From Chloroflexota bacterium (lineage in GTDB: Bacteria > Chloroflexota > Anaerolineae > B4-G1), in assembly GCA_024232355.1 (NCBI GenBank), contig JAAEPW010000865.1:1-24873 (forward strand): a stretch of DNA of 24,873 bases. The letters are read 5' to 3'. Of this stretch, positions 1-7,387 are shown in pieces. Both the position numbers and the translations under genes were made by a program. Below the pieces are notes generated by a model. That model did not search any database, had not been told where the DNA came from, and saw only the letters and a list, made by a program, of their open reading frames with translations. Within the stretch, counting starts at the first letter, position 1. Each line of letters starts with the position of its first letter.

Positions 1-138
1 TCAGTTGGGTGGGATTTCTGGATAATAATCCAATTGTGACTCAAAAAGGGATTTGTAGCCGAGGTTTCCATACCTCGCAGAGCCTCACGCGCTATGGAAA
101 GCGCGGCTACATTGTAATCCCATTCAACTGAACCAGTG
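1..138. repeat. Palindromic MITE-like repeat, copy 1 (left edge of window)
   Basis: Terminal inverted repeats lie at 1-16 (TCAGTTGGGTGGGATT) and 116-131 (AATCCCATTCAACTGA), matching at 14 of 16 positions. A second, inner inverted pair lies at 54-72 and 93-111 (TGTAGCCG...TTTCCATA), matching at 17 of 19. Each inner arm also folds alone into a 6-bp hairpin: CGAGGT/ACCTCG with loop TTCCAT, and CGCGCT/AGCGCG with loop ATGGAA. No coding capacity is seen. A relative in opposite orientation lies at 24599-24715, sharing CACTGGTTCAGTTGARTGGG and GTAGCCGCGCTTTCC. The left boundary may extend beyond the window. It sits just downstream of the FtsX-type gene and could also help end that transcript. Confidence 0.7.
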
Positions 139-187
139 CCACAAGCCGGATACGAGTCAAAACCTAGTGCGTAAAACGTGCGATTCA

Positions 188-2557
188 CTACTCGTATGCC
201 AACGCCTCGCGCACGCTGATTCGTACCGCGCGCAACGCAGGCCACAGGCTCGCCACCGTCGAAAGCATCACCACGATGCCCAACCACAGCATCACCCCAC
301 CCGTCGAGTAGCTAAAGTCGAGGGGCATTTGCATCAGCGTCTTGCCAACCATTTTGCTAAAGGCTTGCGCGCTAGGATAGCTGAGTGGCACGGCAAAGAG
401 CCAGCTTGACACACCCAACAGCACTCCCTCACCCACAAAGATGCCGACGATAGCGGGGGACGTCGCGCCGGTGGCCCTCATCACGCCGATCTCCCGCCCC
501 CGCTCAACGACGTTGATCGTCATCGTGCCCATCAGCCCCAGGCTGCCCACGACCGCCGCCAAAATTGCCATCGACAGCATGAGATAGGTGATAATGTCGA
601 ACTGGGCCTTGTTTCGCTCCCGTACTTTACCCGCACTCCAGAAATTCGTGGCTTCGATACGATGGGCGTCGTAGGTATTGTGCAAATCGTTGATCAGCGC
701 CATGTGACTTGCGATGTCGTGCTCCTCAGACAACACCTGCACGCGCGTGCCTCGGCTGCCGTTGCCCATCACCTGCGCTAGTGCATCGACAGGAGCAAAG
801 TTGTCGCGCTGGTCGTTGTTGATGTTGCGAATCAGGCCCACCACCGTCCAGGCGGACTCTTGCTCGCCGACGGTCAACGTGATCGCGTCGCCAACCCGGA
901 TTCCCTCGTCCACAGCGATCTTGTGGTTGATCAAGATCGCGCGACCGTCTTGAGTTTGGAGCGCGCGGCCACTGACGATGCGCGGGCTGAACATCGCCGA
1001 GTCTGGCGGCACCCCCCAGAGATAGGTCGGGAGTTCCTCTCCGTTTCCCTGCAACAGCGTTGCCCCGCTTCGCTCCCACACCTCAGCTGCGACCACGCCG
1101 GGCACGCCCTCGGTCACCTCGATCAGACGGTCCACGCGGTACGGGCGGCCAAAGCGGACCGACACGTCGTCTCCAAAGTCTTGCAGCAGCACATCGATGG
1201 TATGGTTCAGCGACTGGCCCACGCTCATCACCATGATGAAAATCACGCCGCCCATAGTGAGCGTCAGCAGCGTCAGCACGACGCGCGCCTTGCGGCGGAA
1301 CGTGTTGCGCAGACTGAGCGTCATCGGGCGGGGCAGAAAGCGAATACGCCCCACCAAGCGGTCCAGCCAGCCGCGCCCGAATCCGGCCCCGATGCCATAG
1401 CTGCCGATGGCTCGATGGGGGCTGATGCGCGCCCCACCAAGCACCGGCACCAATGCTGCCAGCACCGGCACGGTCAGCCCAACCGCGATCTGAACGATGA
1501 CGGCGGTCGGCGTCACCTGGAACGGACCGGCATCCACGTTGATCAAGTCGAGCAACCGATCTGCCAGCCAATGTGACCCTATCGCTCCCAGCGGGATGGC
1601 GAGCAAGGAGGCGAGCCCCCCATAGATCAACGTGGTGACCAGGTACATGCGCGTCACGCGCCCAGCCGTTGCGCCGATGACCTTCATCACACCGATCTGC
1701 CACACCTGCTGGGCAACGATGGCGTTGGTCGTGTTGACGATCAGGAACACGCTCAACCCTAGCGACAGCCCGCCCAGGATCTCGAGGATGACGAACATGG
1801 TGTCCGCCCGATCCTGCAGCCAGTGGGCATCAGGGGCCGTAATCCGTGGGCCGCCGACGTACGAGTATATGCGCAACATCCGCTCCTTGATCCGTTCAGC
1901 CGTTTCCCTGGCCCCTTCCTCGCTGAACGATTCCAACCGAATGTAGACATCGCCAAAGCCCTGACGTCCGGTCAGCCAAGAGACGGTCTCCGGCGTAGCG
2001 TAGAATATCGGATCGGCGCCAAAGCTCGGTGGGTAGGCTCTGGGCGAGCGCACAATGCCCTCGACAGGCAACTCGCGTTCGCCGTGCCCAAACTCGACGA
2101 TGATGACGTCGCCGGTCGACACACCCAAAAAATTGGAGGATTGGCGCTCTACAGCAAGTTGGCGCCCGACAGGCCAATGACCGTCCAACAGATCGATCAA
2201 GTCCATACGCTGCGCCGCGTAATCATCACGGGCGCATAACCTACCATCGTGCCATTCCGTCTCTCCCGCCAGCTTCCAGCGGAAGGGGACGCGATAGATC
2301 TCTAATTCCGCATCGGCGACGCCAGGCTCCCGCATCACTGCCTGGATGGTTTCGTGATCGAACGATCTACCCCACAAGTTGATGTGCGCGGGTATCGTCG
2401 CCTGATGATTGGTCGTCATACGATCCCGCGTCACGCCAGACAATCCGAAAACAAATCCCAACGCAAAAACACCCACGGCAGTAGAGAGCACCGCCAGGAG
2501 GGTACGCAGTTTGTTATGCGCCAGGTCTCGCCACGCCTTACGCCACGTTACATTCAT
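188..2557 (-). CDS. FtsX/MacB-type ABC transporter permease with two FtsX modules
   Basis: This 789-residue membrane protein belongs to the FtsX/MacB permease superfamily, whose members work with a LolD/MacB-type ATPase in lipoprotein handling, efflux or envelope signalling. An N-terminal helix (about 18-40) is followed by a large extracytoplasmic domain (about 41-250). A first three-helix FtsX core spans about 255-385, with the family signature IGVMKVIGAT near 288-297. A new helix (about 425-448) begins a second periplasmic domain, and a second FtsX core follows from about 655 to the end, with REIGVMRATGAT. Length and the duplicated architecture fit the roughly 800-residue two-module subfamily. 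No partner ATPase is visible; it could lie left of the window. The ATG at 2557 has no clear Shine-Dalgarno sequence. Its substrate cannot be told from sequence. Confidence 0.88.
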   Translation of the reverse strand: MNVTWRKAWRDLAHNKLRTLLAVLSTAVGVFALGFVFGLSGVTRDRMTTNHQATIPAHINLWGRSFDHETIQAVMREPGVADAELEIYRVPFRWKLAGETEWHDGRLCARDDYAAQRMDLIDLLDGHWPVGRQLAVERQSSNFLGVSTGDVIIVEFGHGERELPVEGIVRSPRAYPPSFGADPIFYATPETVSWLTGRQGFGDVYIRLESFSEEGARETAERIKERMLRIYSYVGGPRITAPDAHWLQDRADTMFVILEILGGLSLGLSVFLIVNTTNAIVAQQVWQIGVMKVIGATAGRVTRMYLVTTLIYGGLASLLAIPLGAIGSHWLADRLLDLINVDAGPFQVTPTAVIVQIAVGLTVPVLAALVPVLGGARISPHRAIGSYGIGAGFGRGWLDRLVGRIRFLPRPMTLSLRNTFRRKARVVLTLLTLTMGGVIFIMVMSVGQSLNHTIDVLLQDFGDDVSVRFGRPYRVDRLIEVTEGVPGVVAAEVWERSGATLLQGNGEELPTYLWGVPPDSAMFSPRIVSGRALQTQDGRAILINHKIAVDEGIRVGDAITLTVGEQESAWTVVGLIRNINNDQRDNFAPVDALAQVMGNGSRGTRVQVLSEEHDIASHMALINDLHNTYDAHRIEATNFWSAGKVRERNKAQFDIITYLMLSMAILAAVVGSLGLMGTMTINVVERGREIGVMRATGATSPAIVGIFVGEGVLLGVSSWLFAVPLSYPSAQAFSKMVGKTLMQMPLDFSYSTGGVMLWLGIVVMLSTVASLWPALRAVRISVREALAYE

Positions 2558-2587
2558 ATTGTTGATTGGAGTTTGGACTAATTTTTA

Positions 2588-2725
2588 CCCCTGTATATAC
2601 CGGCTTGCAGATATAAAACCCCCACATATTGGGATAGTCAAAAGGCTACCCAGAGGCCAAATCTCACTTGCGAAGGCCAGACCGCCATATATGGGGGATC
2701 GGCGGTGCGAGACCCCTATATGTGG
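2588..2725. promoter_or_regulatory. Four operator-like CC-(ATAT)-GGGG sites upstream of the FtsX-type gene
   Basis: Four related motifs lie in 140 bases: 2588-2603 (CCCCTGTATATACCGG), 2619-2633 (CCCCCACATATTGGG), 2685-2697 (CCATATATGGGGG) and 2713-2725 (CCCCTATATGTGG). All are a short AT-rich core flanked by CC and GGGG. The third is inverted relative to the others, and the third and fourth form an inverted pair. Site 2 falls in the spacer of the predicted promoter and site 1 lies just downstream of its -10, as expected for repressor binding. No regulator for them can be named. Confidence 0.5.
2613..2641 (-). promoter_or_regulatory. Predicted sigma70-like promoter of the FtsX-type gene
   Basis: On the minus strand a -35 TTGACT (2641-2636) is followed by a 17-base spacer and a -10 TTTTAT (2618-2613). 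This is about 55 bases upstream of the ATG at 2557. The -35 is close to consensus and the -10 is weaker. The spacer consists almost entirely of one of the four CC-ATAT-GGGG repeats. Confidence 0.4.
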
Positions 2726-2947
2726 ATTTGGCACAAAGGGATTGTCCAAAGTCCAATGTTGATTTACCTTGGATCATTTGCTGGGGAGCGGCGCAATTTT
2801 ACCTTGCTTTACCTATCTGTCAAGTTGACGCGCCGTAGATATTTGGTCAATACTTGTTACCAGATACAGAGACATATCAAAGATACCACGGTATTTTCAT
2901 TTTCAACTGCAAAACCTAATTTGATTGGTTCGCCATCAAGTTCCGAT
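2726..2947. other. Rest of the intergenic stretch 2558-2947: nothing further recognised
   Basis: The 390-base gap between the kinase gene and the FtsX-type gene holds the promoter and operator-like repeats in its left half. In the right half I see no credible reading frame, no clear terminator after the kinase stop, and no RNA gene. Confidence 0.5.
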
Positions 2948-5212
2948 TTATTCGCGATCCTCAGTCAGTGCTTTGGATACAGCCTCCGCTAGCTGCTCCA
3001 TACTCGGAGGCTTGAGCACCCAACCTGCAACGTTCGACGGTACGGCGTCTCTGATCTCTTTGGACAAGGGGTGTCCAGTCAACACCAATACCTTTGTCGT
3101 CACACAGTGTGCTTCCAACTCGCGCACCAATTCCATGCCACCCATAGACGGCATCACCCAGTCACTCAGTATCAGGGCTATTTCATCCGCGTGCTGTTCA
3201 CAAACCGTCAGTGCTTCCTGTCCATTAGCGGCTGACAACACCCGATAGTCCAACGAATCCAGTACATCCACCAGGGCAGTTCGCATCGTTGTATCATCCT
3301 CCACCACCAAGATAGTTTCTCCTGTGCCTTGGGCCAACTCGGGCTGCGTCTCCAATAGAACTTGCGGCTGTTCCATTTCCAACACTGGCCAATATAGCCT
3401 GAACGTTGTTCCCTGCCCTACCTGCGTTTGTACATCAATGTGACCTCTATGCTGTTTCACGATGCCATACACTTGAGACAGTCCCAGTCCATGCCCCAAC
3501 GGCGCTCGAGTGGTAAAGAATGGCTCGAAAATGCGGGGGAGCACGTCAGGCGCGATACCTATCCCGGTGTCTGTGACCGTCACCTGGACCCATTCCTCTC
3601 CGATCACCGTACCACAGTCCACGCACTGGATCTCTTGGCCCACCGTTCTGGTCAGATCGATGCAGAGTTCACCCCCGTTAGGCATAGCGTCCCGCGCGTT
3701 GAGCGCCAAGTTGACAATCGCTTGTTGGATGCGTGTGATGTCGGCATTGATGAGGTATTCGTTCGGCCCTCGGATGACACTTGAAACAAACTCAAAGGTC
3801 AAGTCGATCTCGATACTCTCGGGCAGTGTCTGCCGCAGTAACCCAACCACTTTTTTCAGAAACGAGCCCATAGCCAGAGGCTGGCGCTCTAACACAGATC
3901 GACGGCCAAAGTCCAGGATCTGTTGCACCAGATCGGTGGCACGGTCGGTCTGTTGGGCGATGATCTCCATCCTCTGGCGGATTTGGGGAGATAGGTCAAC
4001 TATGCGCAGGGACATCTGCGTATACAGGACAATGGAGGCCAAAATGTTGTTGAAATCGTGGGCGATGCCAGCGGCCAGTTGACCTACCACGGCCAATCGT
4101 TCTTGGTGCAGCATCTGTTCTTGTGTCTCTTTCAGTTCCACCAACGTCTCTTCCAGACGACGGTGGCTCTCGCGCAGCGCGTGCGTTGCTTGCAACGCCT
4201 CAGCCAACGCCTTGCGTTGGCCCTCCTCTGCCTGCCTGAGCGTCGTGACATTGCGATGAATAAAGAGCGCAGAGGCTACAGCCCCATCCTCGGCAAACTC
4301 GGGTACGCCGCGGGCCAGATAGTGTTGAACATTTGTCGGGGTGGGCATTGAGAGATCAAAGATGACCTCCTGCCCAGTTTCAAAGACCTGGCGTACAAGG
4401 CTCTCCGACCAGTCTGCCGTTTCCGGTGCTATACCTAGCTCGCGATGAGTTTTTCCGAGCAATGATTCCAGAGGGATCCCCAGTTCTTTTTCCACCGCTG
4501 GATTAGCATAGACGTGGTGATAGGTCCGGTCGAACCGTGTAACCATGTCGGGGTTGTTTTCTACCAACGTCTTGAACTCTTGCTCACGGTGCCGCAGCGC
4601 CTCTTCTGCCCGCTTGCGTTCCTCAACCTGCTGTCGAGCCAGTGCCAGTGCATCGTTGAGGCCGCGTAGAACGAGATTCAGCACTGTTGTCGTCAGTAAA
4701 AGGCAAAGTATCAGGTCCACCCACCCCACCACGACCGGCACTGGAAAGATACGCGGCAGAGAACGATTGCTAACTTTGAGGATGACCATACCCAACCCAG
4801 CCAAGATGCAGGTTGCGGCATAGACCAAGGTTGCACGCGTGCCCAGCAGTAAACCAGCGATGACGGTGCCAGAGACGTAGAAAACGGCAGCAATACTGGT
4901 CATACCGCCAGCGAAAAGCAAAAAAATCGTGAACACAAGCCACAACCCATACACCAATATCATACTGGCGAGTCGCACACGACCACGCTGCATCTGCCCG
5001 TACGCCACTGCCAGTGCAAAAAAGTATCCTAGACCAAGCAGCAAATTACCCAGTTTTTCGACAAAGACAAAGGGCAGAATAATAACACCACTAAAAAGCA
5101 AAAACGACATCATGATCACCAAAAGTGTGTTGAGTACCCCAGCAATGCGCGTCTTGTCCTCATCGTCCTCGAAAACTGGTGGAGCAAACAGCTTTTGGAT
5201 GCGTGTCAACAT
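2948..5212 (-). CDS. Membrane hybrid sensor histidine kinase with PAS and C-terminal receiver domain
   Basis: This 754-residue two-component sensor should phosphorylate itself on His and pass the phosphate to its own receiver. About six hydrophobic helices (about 28-182) anchor it. A coiled-coil stretch (about 188-210) leads to a PAS domain (about 211-325). The dimerisation/His domain carries AHDFNN with the phospho-acceptor at H385. The ATPase domain shows the N box (NLALNARDAMP, 501-511), the G1 box DTGIGI (548-553), the F box FEPFFTT (562-568) and the G2 box GHGLGLS (573-579). A CxxC pair (C530, C533) lies just before the G1 box. The receiver (about 633-750) keeps acidic D639/D640, phospho-acceptor D684, T712 and K734. 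No DNA-binding output domain is fused. The ATG at 5212 is preceded by AAGAGG at good spacing. The signal sensed is unknown. Confidence 0.93.
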   Translation of the reverse strand: MLTRIQKLFAPPVFEDDEDKTRIAGVLNTLLVIMMSFLLFSGVIILPFVFVEKLGNLLLGLGYFFALAVAYGQMQRGRVRLASMILVYGLWLVFTIFLLFAGGMTSIAAVFYVSGTVIAGLLLGTRATLVYAATCILAGLGMVILKVSNRSLPRIFPVPVVVGWVDLILCLLLTTTVLNLVLRGLNDALALARQQVEERKRAEEALRHREQEFKTLVENNPDMVTRFDRTYHHVYANPAVEKELGIPLESLLGKTHRELGIAPETADWSESLVRQVFETGQEVIFDLSMPTPTNVQHYLARGVPEFAEDGAVASALFIHRNVTTLRQAEEGQRKALAEALQATHALRESHRRLEETLVELKETQEQMLHQERLAVVGQLAAGIAHDFNNILASIVLYTQMSLRIVDLSPQIRQRMEIIAQQTDRATDLVQQILDFGRRSVLERQPLAMGSFLKKVVGLLRQTLPESIEIDLTFEFVSSVIRGPNEYLINADITRIQQAIVNLALNARDAMPNGGELCIDLTRTVGQEIQCVDCGTVIGEEWVQVTVTDTGIGIAPDVLPRIFEPFFTTRAPLGHGLGLSQVYGIVKQHRGHIDVQTQVGQGTTFRLYWPVLEMEQPQVLLETQPELAQGTGETILVVEDDTTMRTALVDVLDSLDYRVLSAANGQEALTVCEQHADEIALILSDWVMPSMGGMELVRELEAHCVTTKVLVLTGHPLSKEIRDAVPSNVAGWVLKPPSMEQLAEAVSKALTEDRE

Positions 5213-5260
5213 GATATATCCTCTTCAAATGGTGCTCTAATTGTGGGCCAAGGTGCAATA

Positions 5261-5288
5261 ATTATACCTACCCCGGCAAAGTGGTCAA
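5261..5288 (-). promoter_or_regulatory. Sigma70-like promoter of the histidine kinase gene
   Basis: On the minus strand TTGACC (5288-5283) is followed by a 16-base spacer and a perfect TATAAT (5266-5261), about 50 bases before the kinase ATG. It lies downstream of the terminator hairpin that closes the preceding gene, so the kinase is probably a separate transcription unit. Confidence 0.6.
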
Positions 5289-5321
5289 ATTCGACATTCA
5301 TCCACAAATTCAATATCATCA

Positions 5322-5369
5322 AGAAACGAAAAACAGACATGCCAGGTTTTATGGAAACCTGGCATGTCT
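5322..5369 (-). terminator. Rho-independent terminator after the peptide-binding protein gene
   Basis: A perfect 15-bp inverted repeat (5335-5349 and 5355-5369, arm AGACATGCCAGGTTT) with a 5-base loop is followed on the minus strand by the T-rich tail GTTTTTCGTTTC. It faces transcripts arriving from the solute-binding protein gene that ends at 5557. Confidence 0.75.
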
Positions 5370-5377
5370 TTGATAGC

Positions 5378-5497
5378 GCCCAAAACCCCTACGGCGTTCT
5401 TCATTTTGCGAAAAGTAGCGAGAACGGGTTTTGGGCCTTTTCAATAAGCTGTTTCTTGGCAACAATGAGACAAAATAGTTGTGAAATATCTCACAAC
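5378..5497. repeat. Two further inverted repeats in the 5213-5556 spacer
   Basis: One pair of 11-base arms (GCCCAAAACCC at 5378-5388, GGGTTTTGGGC at 5426-5436) encloses a nested CGTTCT/AGAACG pair. A second palindrome, GTTGTGA-6-TCACAAC, lies at 5478-5497. With the terminator at 5335-5369 this gives three hairpins in 165 bases. They may help termination or mRNA 3'-end protection, or the second may be an operator. The rest of the 344-base gap holds no credible coding sequence and no remnant of the binding-protein gene. Confidence 0.5.
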
Positions 5498-5556
5498 CGA
5501 ATGATTATGTCAAAATTGAGGGAAAGCAAAAGAGTTGCAAACAACAAAACTAGGCG

Positions 5557-7266
5557 TTATTCAGAAACACCATCGCACTTTTCAAGAGTCTCGAGAAAAT
5601 TATTCCACTCCATCGTGGTCACGTTGACATTGATGCCGAGGTTATTCTCCCATTGCTTGGCAACTGCTTTGACGACATCCTCACTGCCATAGTTGCACCA
5701 CAGATCGATGGTGATGTCATCTGCTTTACGTATATCATCCATATCCGCAATCGCCGTATCCAGGTATCCCTGTGCGACTGCCACGTCGAATTCGTAACCG
5801 ACGTAACCACATCCTTGATAGCCAGGAATCTCTGGTGGAACCACACCGCAGGCTTCCAAACGCCAGGGCATCCCCAGCACGTCATCGATGATGATCCGCT
5901 TGTCAAAGGCGGAGGCCAGTGCCTTGCGCATATTCAAGTTGTCTGTGGGTGAATTGAGGGTGTTTAGGCCAATATAGTAGGTACCGGGCCACGGCAGCCG
6001 CACGAGGTGCTCTGGCATCTCTTCCAGAATACGCGGCAATTCCTCATTGGGATACGAGCTGACGTCCACTCTACCCCGCTCGTAAGCGGCCAACGCAGCG
6101 GTACTATCCACAATGATCGGAAATTCTATCCGCTCAATGGCCACATTGTCAGCATCCCAGTAGTTGGGGTTCTTTTCAACGATCAAGTGACGACCATGCG
6201 CCCACTCGACCAACACGTAGGCTCCATTCCCCACAAAATTCCCCGGTTTGGCCCACTGATCACCGTACCGCTCAATTATGTCCAGGCGAACAGGATAGGT
6301 GGTGGAGAAAGCGAGAATACTGTCAAAGTACGACGCCGCCTGTTCCAGCGTAATTTCTAGCGTGTAATCGTCAATGGCGCGCAAACCCAAAGTAGAAGAA
6401 TCGTCGGTCTCGCCAGTGCTAAAGACTTGGGCACCCTGGATAACGTACATCAACCAGGCATAATGCGACGCCGTTTCGGGCATTATGAGGCGGGTGATCC
6501 CATCCACATAATGCTGTGCGGTCACCGGCTCACCGTCTGACCAAGCGGCATCCTTGCGCAGGTATATGGTGTAAACCAATCCGTCCTCCGACACCTCGTA
6601 GGATTCGGCACCGGCTGGCTCTATGACACCATCACCAGTATGACGATAAAGGCCCTCCATCAACTGGTTCAACACTTTGTAAGAAGTGATATCAGAAGCA
6701 GTGTTCACATCTAGTGTGAACGGCTCGCTCTCTAGGCGCACTCGCAGTGCAGACTGCCCCTCGGGCAACGTCCATTTTATGTAATGCGCCTGACCAAAGG
6801 GAGGAAATTCGTACCCGATCCCTGGCTGTACCAAGCTGTTCAGATCATAGTGAAAGATCGGGATTACGGCCGTGTACTCGGTCAGCAAAATATTTTCGGC
6901 CATTTGCCACAACTTGGCACGGACATCAGGATCAAGCTCGACTATCGCTCGGTCTAGCAAACCACGAAAGGCTTCGTCATCCCAAAAAGTGTGTTGGAAC
7001 GGTGAGTCGGGGTGAAAGACCACATTGAGAATATTCTCGGCATCCGAATAATCCATCACCCAAGCCAGGCGATAGGCGTTAAAACTGCATGGCACATTGG
7101 TTTCTGACTTCACCTCCGCAGGCGCTTTGGTGACCACAATTGGCAATGCCGTGGGTTCAATGGTCTGGCTCTCTTCTGACTTGCAAGTCGAAAGCAAGAG
7201 ACCTCCCAGCAAAACAACGGCAACCAGGACATACCGCTTTTCGAAAAGCAAACGTTTCAAATACAT
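5557..7266 (-). CDS. Circularly permuted family-5 (OppA/DppA-like) peptide-binding lipoprotein
   Basis: This 569-residue exported lipoprotein should capture peptides or similar solutes for an Opp/Dpp-type importer. A basic start, hydrophobic stretch (12-25) and lipobox ending at C28 give lipid anchoring; a low-complexity linker follows to about 58. Residues 60-168 match the C-terminal end of OppA-type proteins: YRLAWVMDYSDAEN resembles the internal RxGWxxDY segment, and AVIPIFHYDLNSLVQP resembles the family's near-terminal strand. Residues 174-560 then start at the usual mature N-terminus (LRVRLESEPFTLDVN), pass through WSDGEPVTAQHYVDG and GNGAYVLVEW, and stop at WNNFLETLEKCD, exactly where RxGWxxDY would normally follow. 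Nothing is missing or repeated, so a full domain is present in rotated order. C60 and C564 flank the break. The nearest Shine-Dalgarno (AGGAG) is rather far from the ATG. Confidence 0.85.
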   Translation of the reverse strand: MYLKRLLFEKRYVLVAVVLLGGLLLSTCKSEESQTIEPTALPIVVTKAPAEVKSETNVPCSFNAYRLAWVMDYSDAENILNVVFHPDSPFQHTFWDDEAFRGLLDRAIVELDPDVRAKLWQMAENILLTEYTAVIPIFHYDLNSLVQPGIGYEFPPFGQAHYIKWTLPEGQSALRVRLESEPFTLDVNTASDITSYKVLNQLMEGLYRHTGDGVIEPAGAESYEVSEDGLVYTIYLRKDAAWSDGEPVTAQHYVDGITRLIMPETASHYAWLMYVIQGAQVFSTGETDDSSTLGLRAIDDYTLEITLEQAASYFDSILAFSTTYPVRLDIIERYGDQWAKPGNFVGNGAYVLVEWAHGRHLIVEKNPNYWDADNVAIERIEFPIIVDSTAALAAYERGRVDVSSYPNEELPRILEEMPEHLVRLPWPGTYYIGLNTLNSPTDNLNMRKALASAFDKRIIIDDVLGMPWRLEACGVVPPEIPGYQGCGYVGYEFDVAVAQGYLDTAIADMDDIRKADDITIDLWCNYGSEDVVKAVAKQWENNLGINVNVTTMEWNNFLETLEKCDGVSE

Positions 7267-7387
7267 AACAAATACAAATTCACTCCTAACCTACGCATCC
7301 TTACACGTATGGGATTGTTTGAATCAAAAAGCAATGTGCCTCCACATCATGAAATTCTCGTGCATCACACAGATCCTGGTATCAATC

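Noticed and set aside
5557..7266. Two fused or decayed binding-protein fragments instead of a permutation
   Set aside because: The two parts together make one complete domain without overlap or gap, have a single signal peptide, and are in one open frame; no remnant of the missing halves lies in the adjacent spacer.
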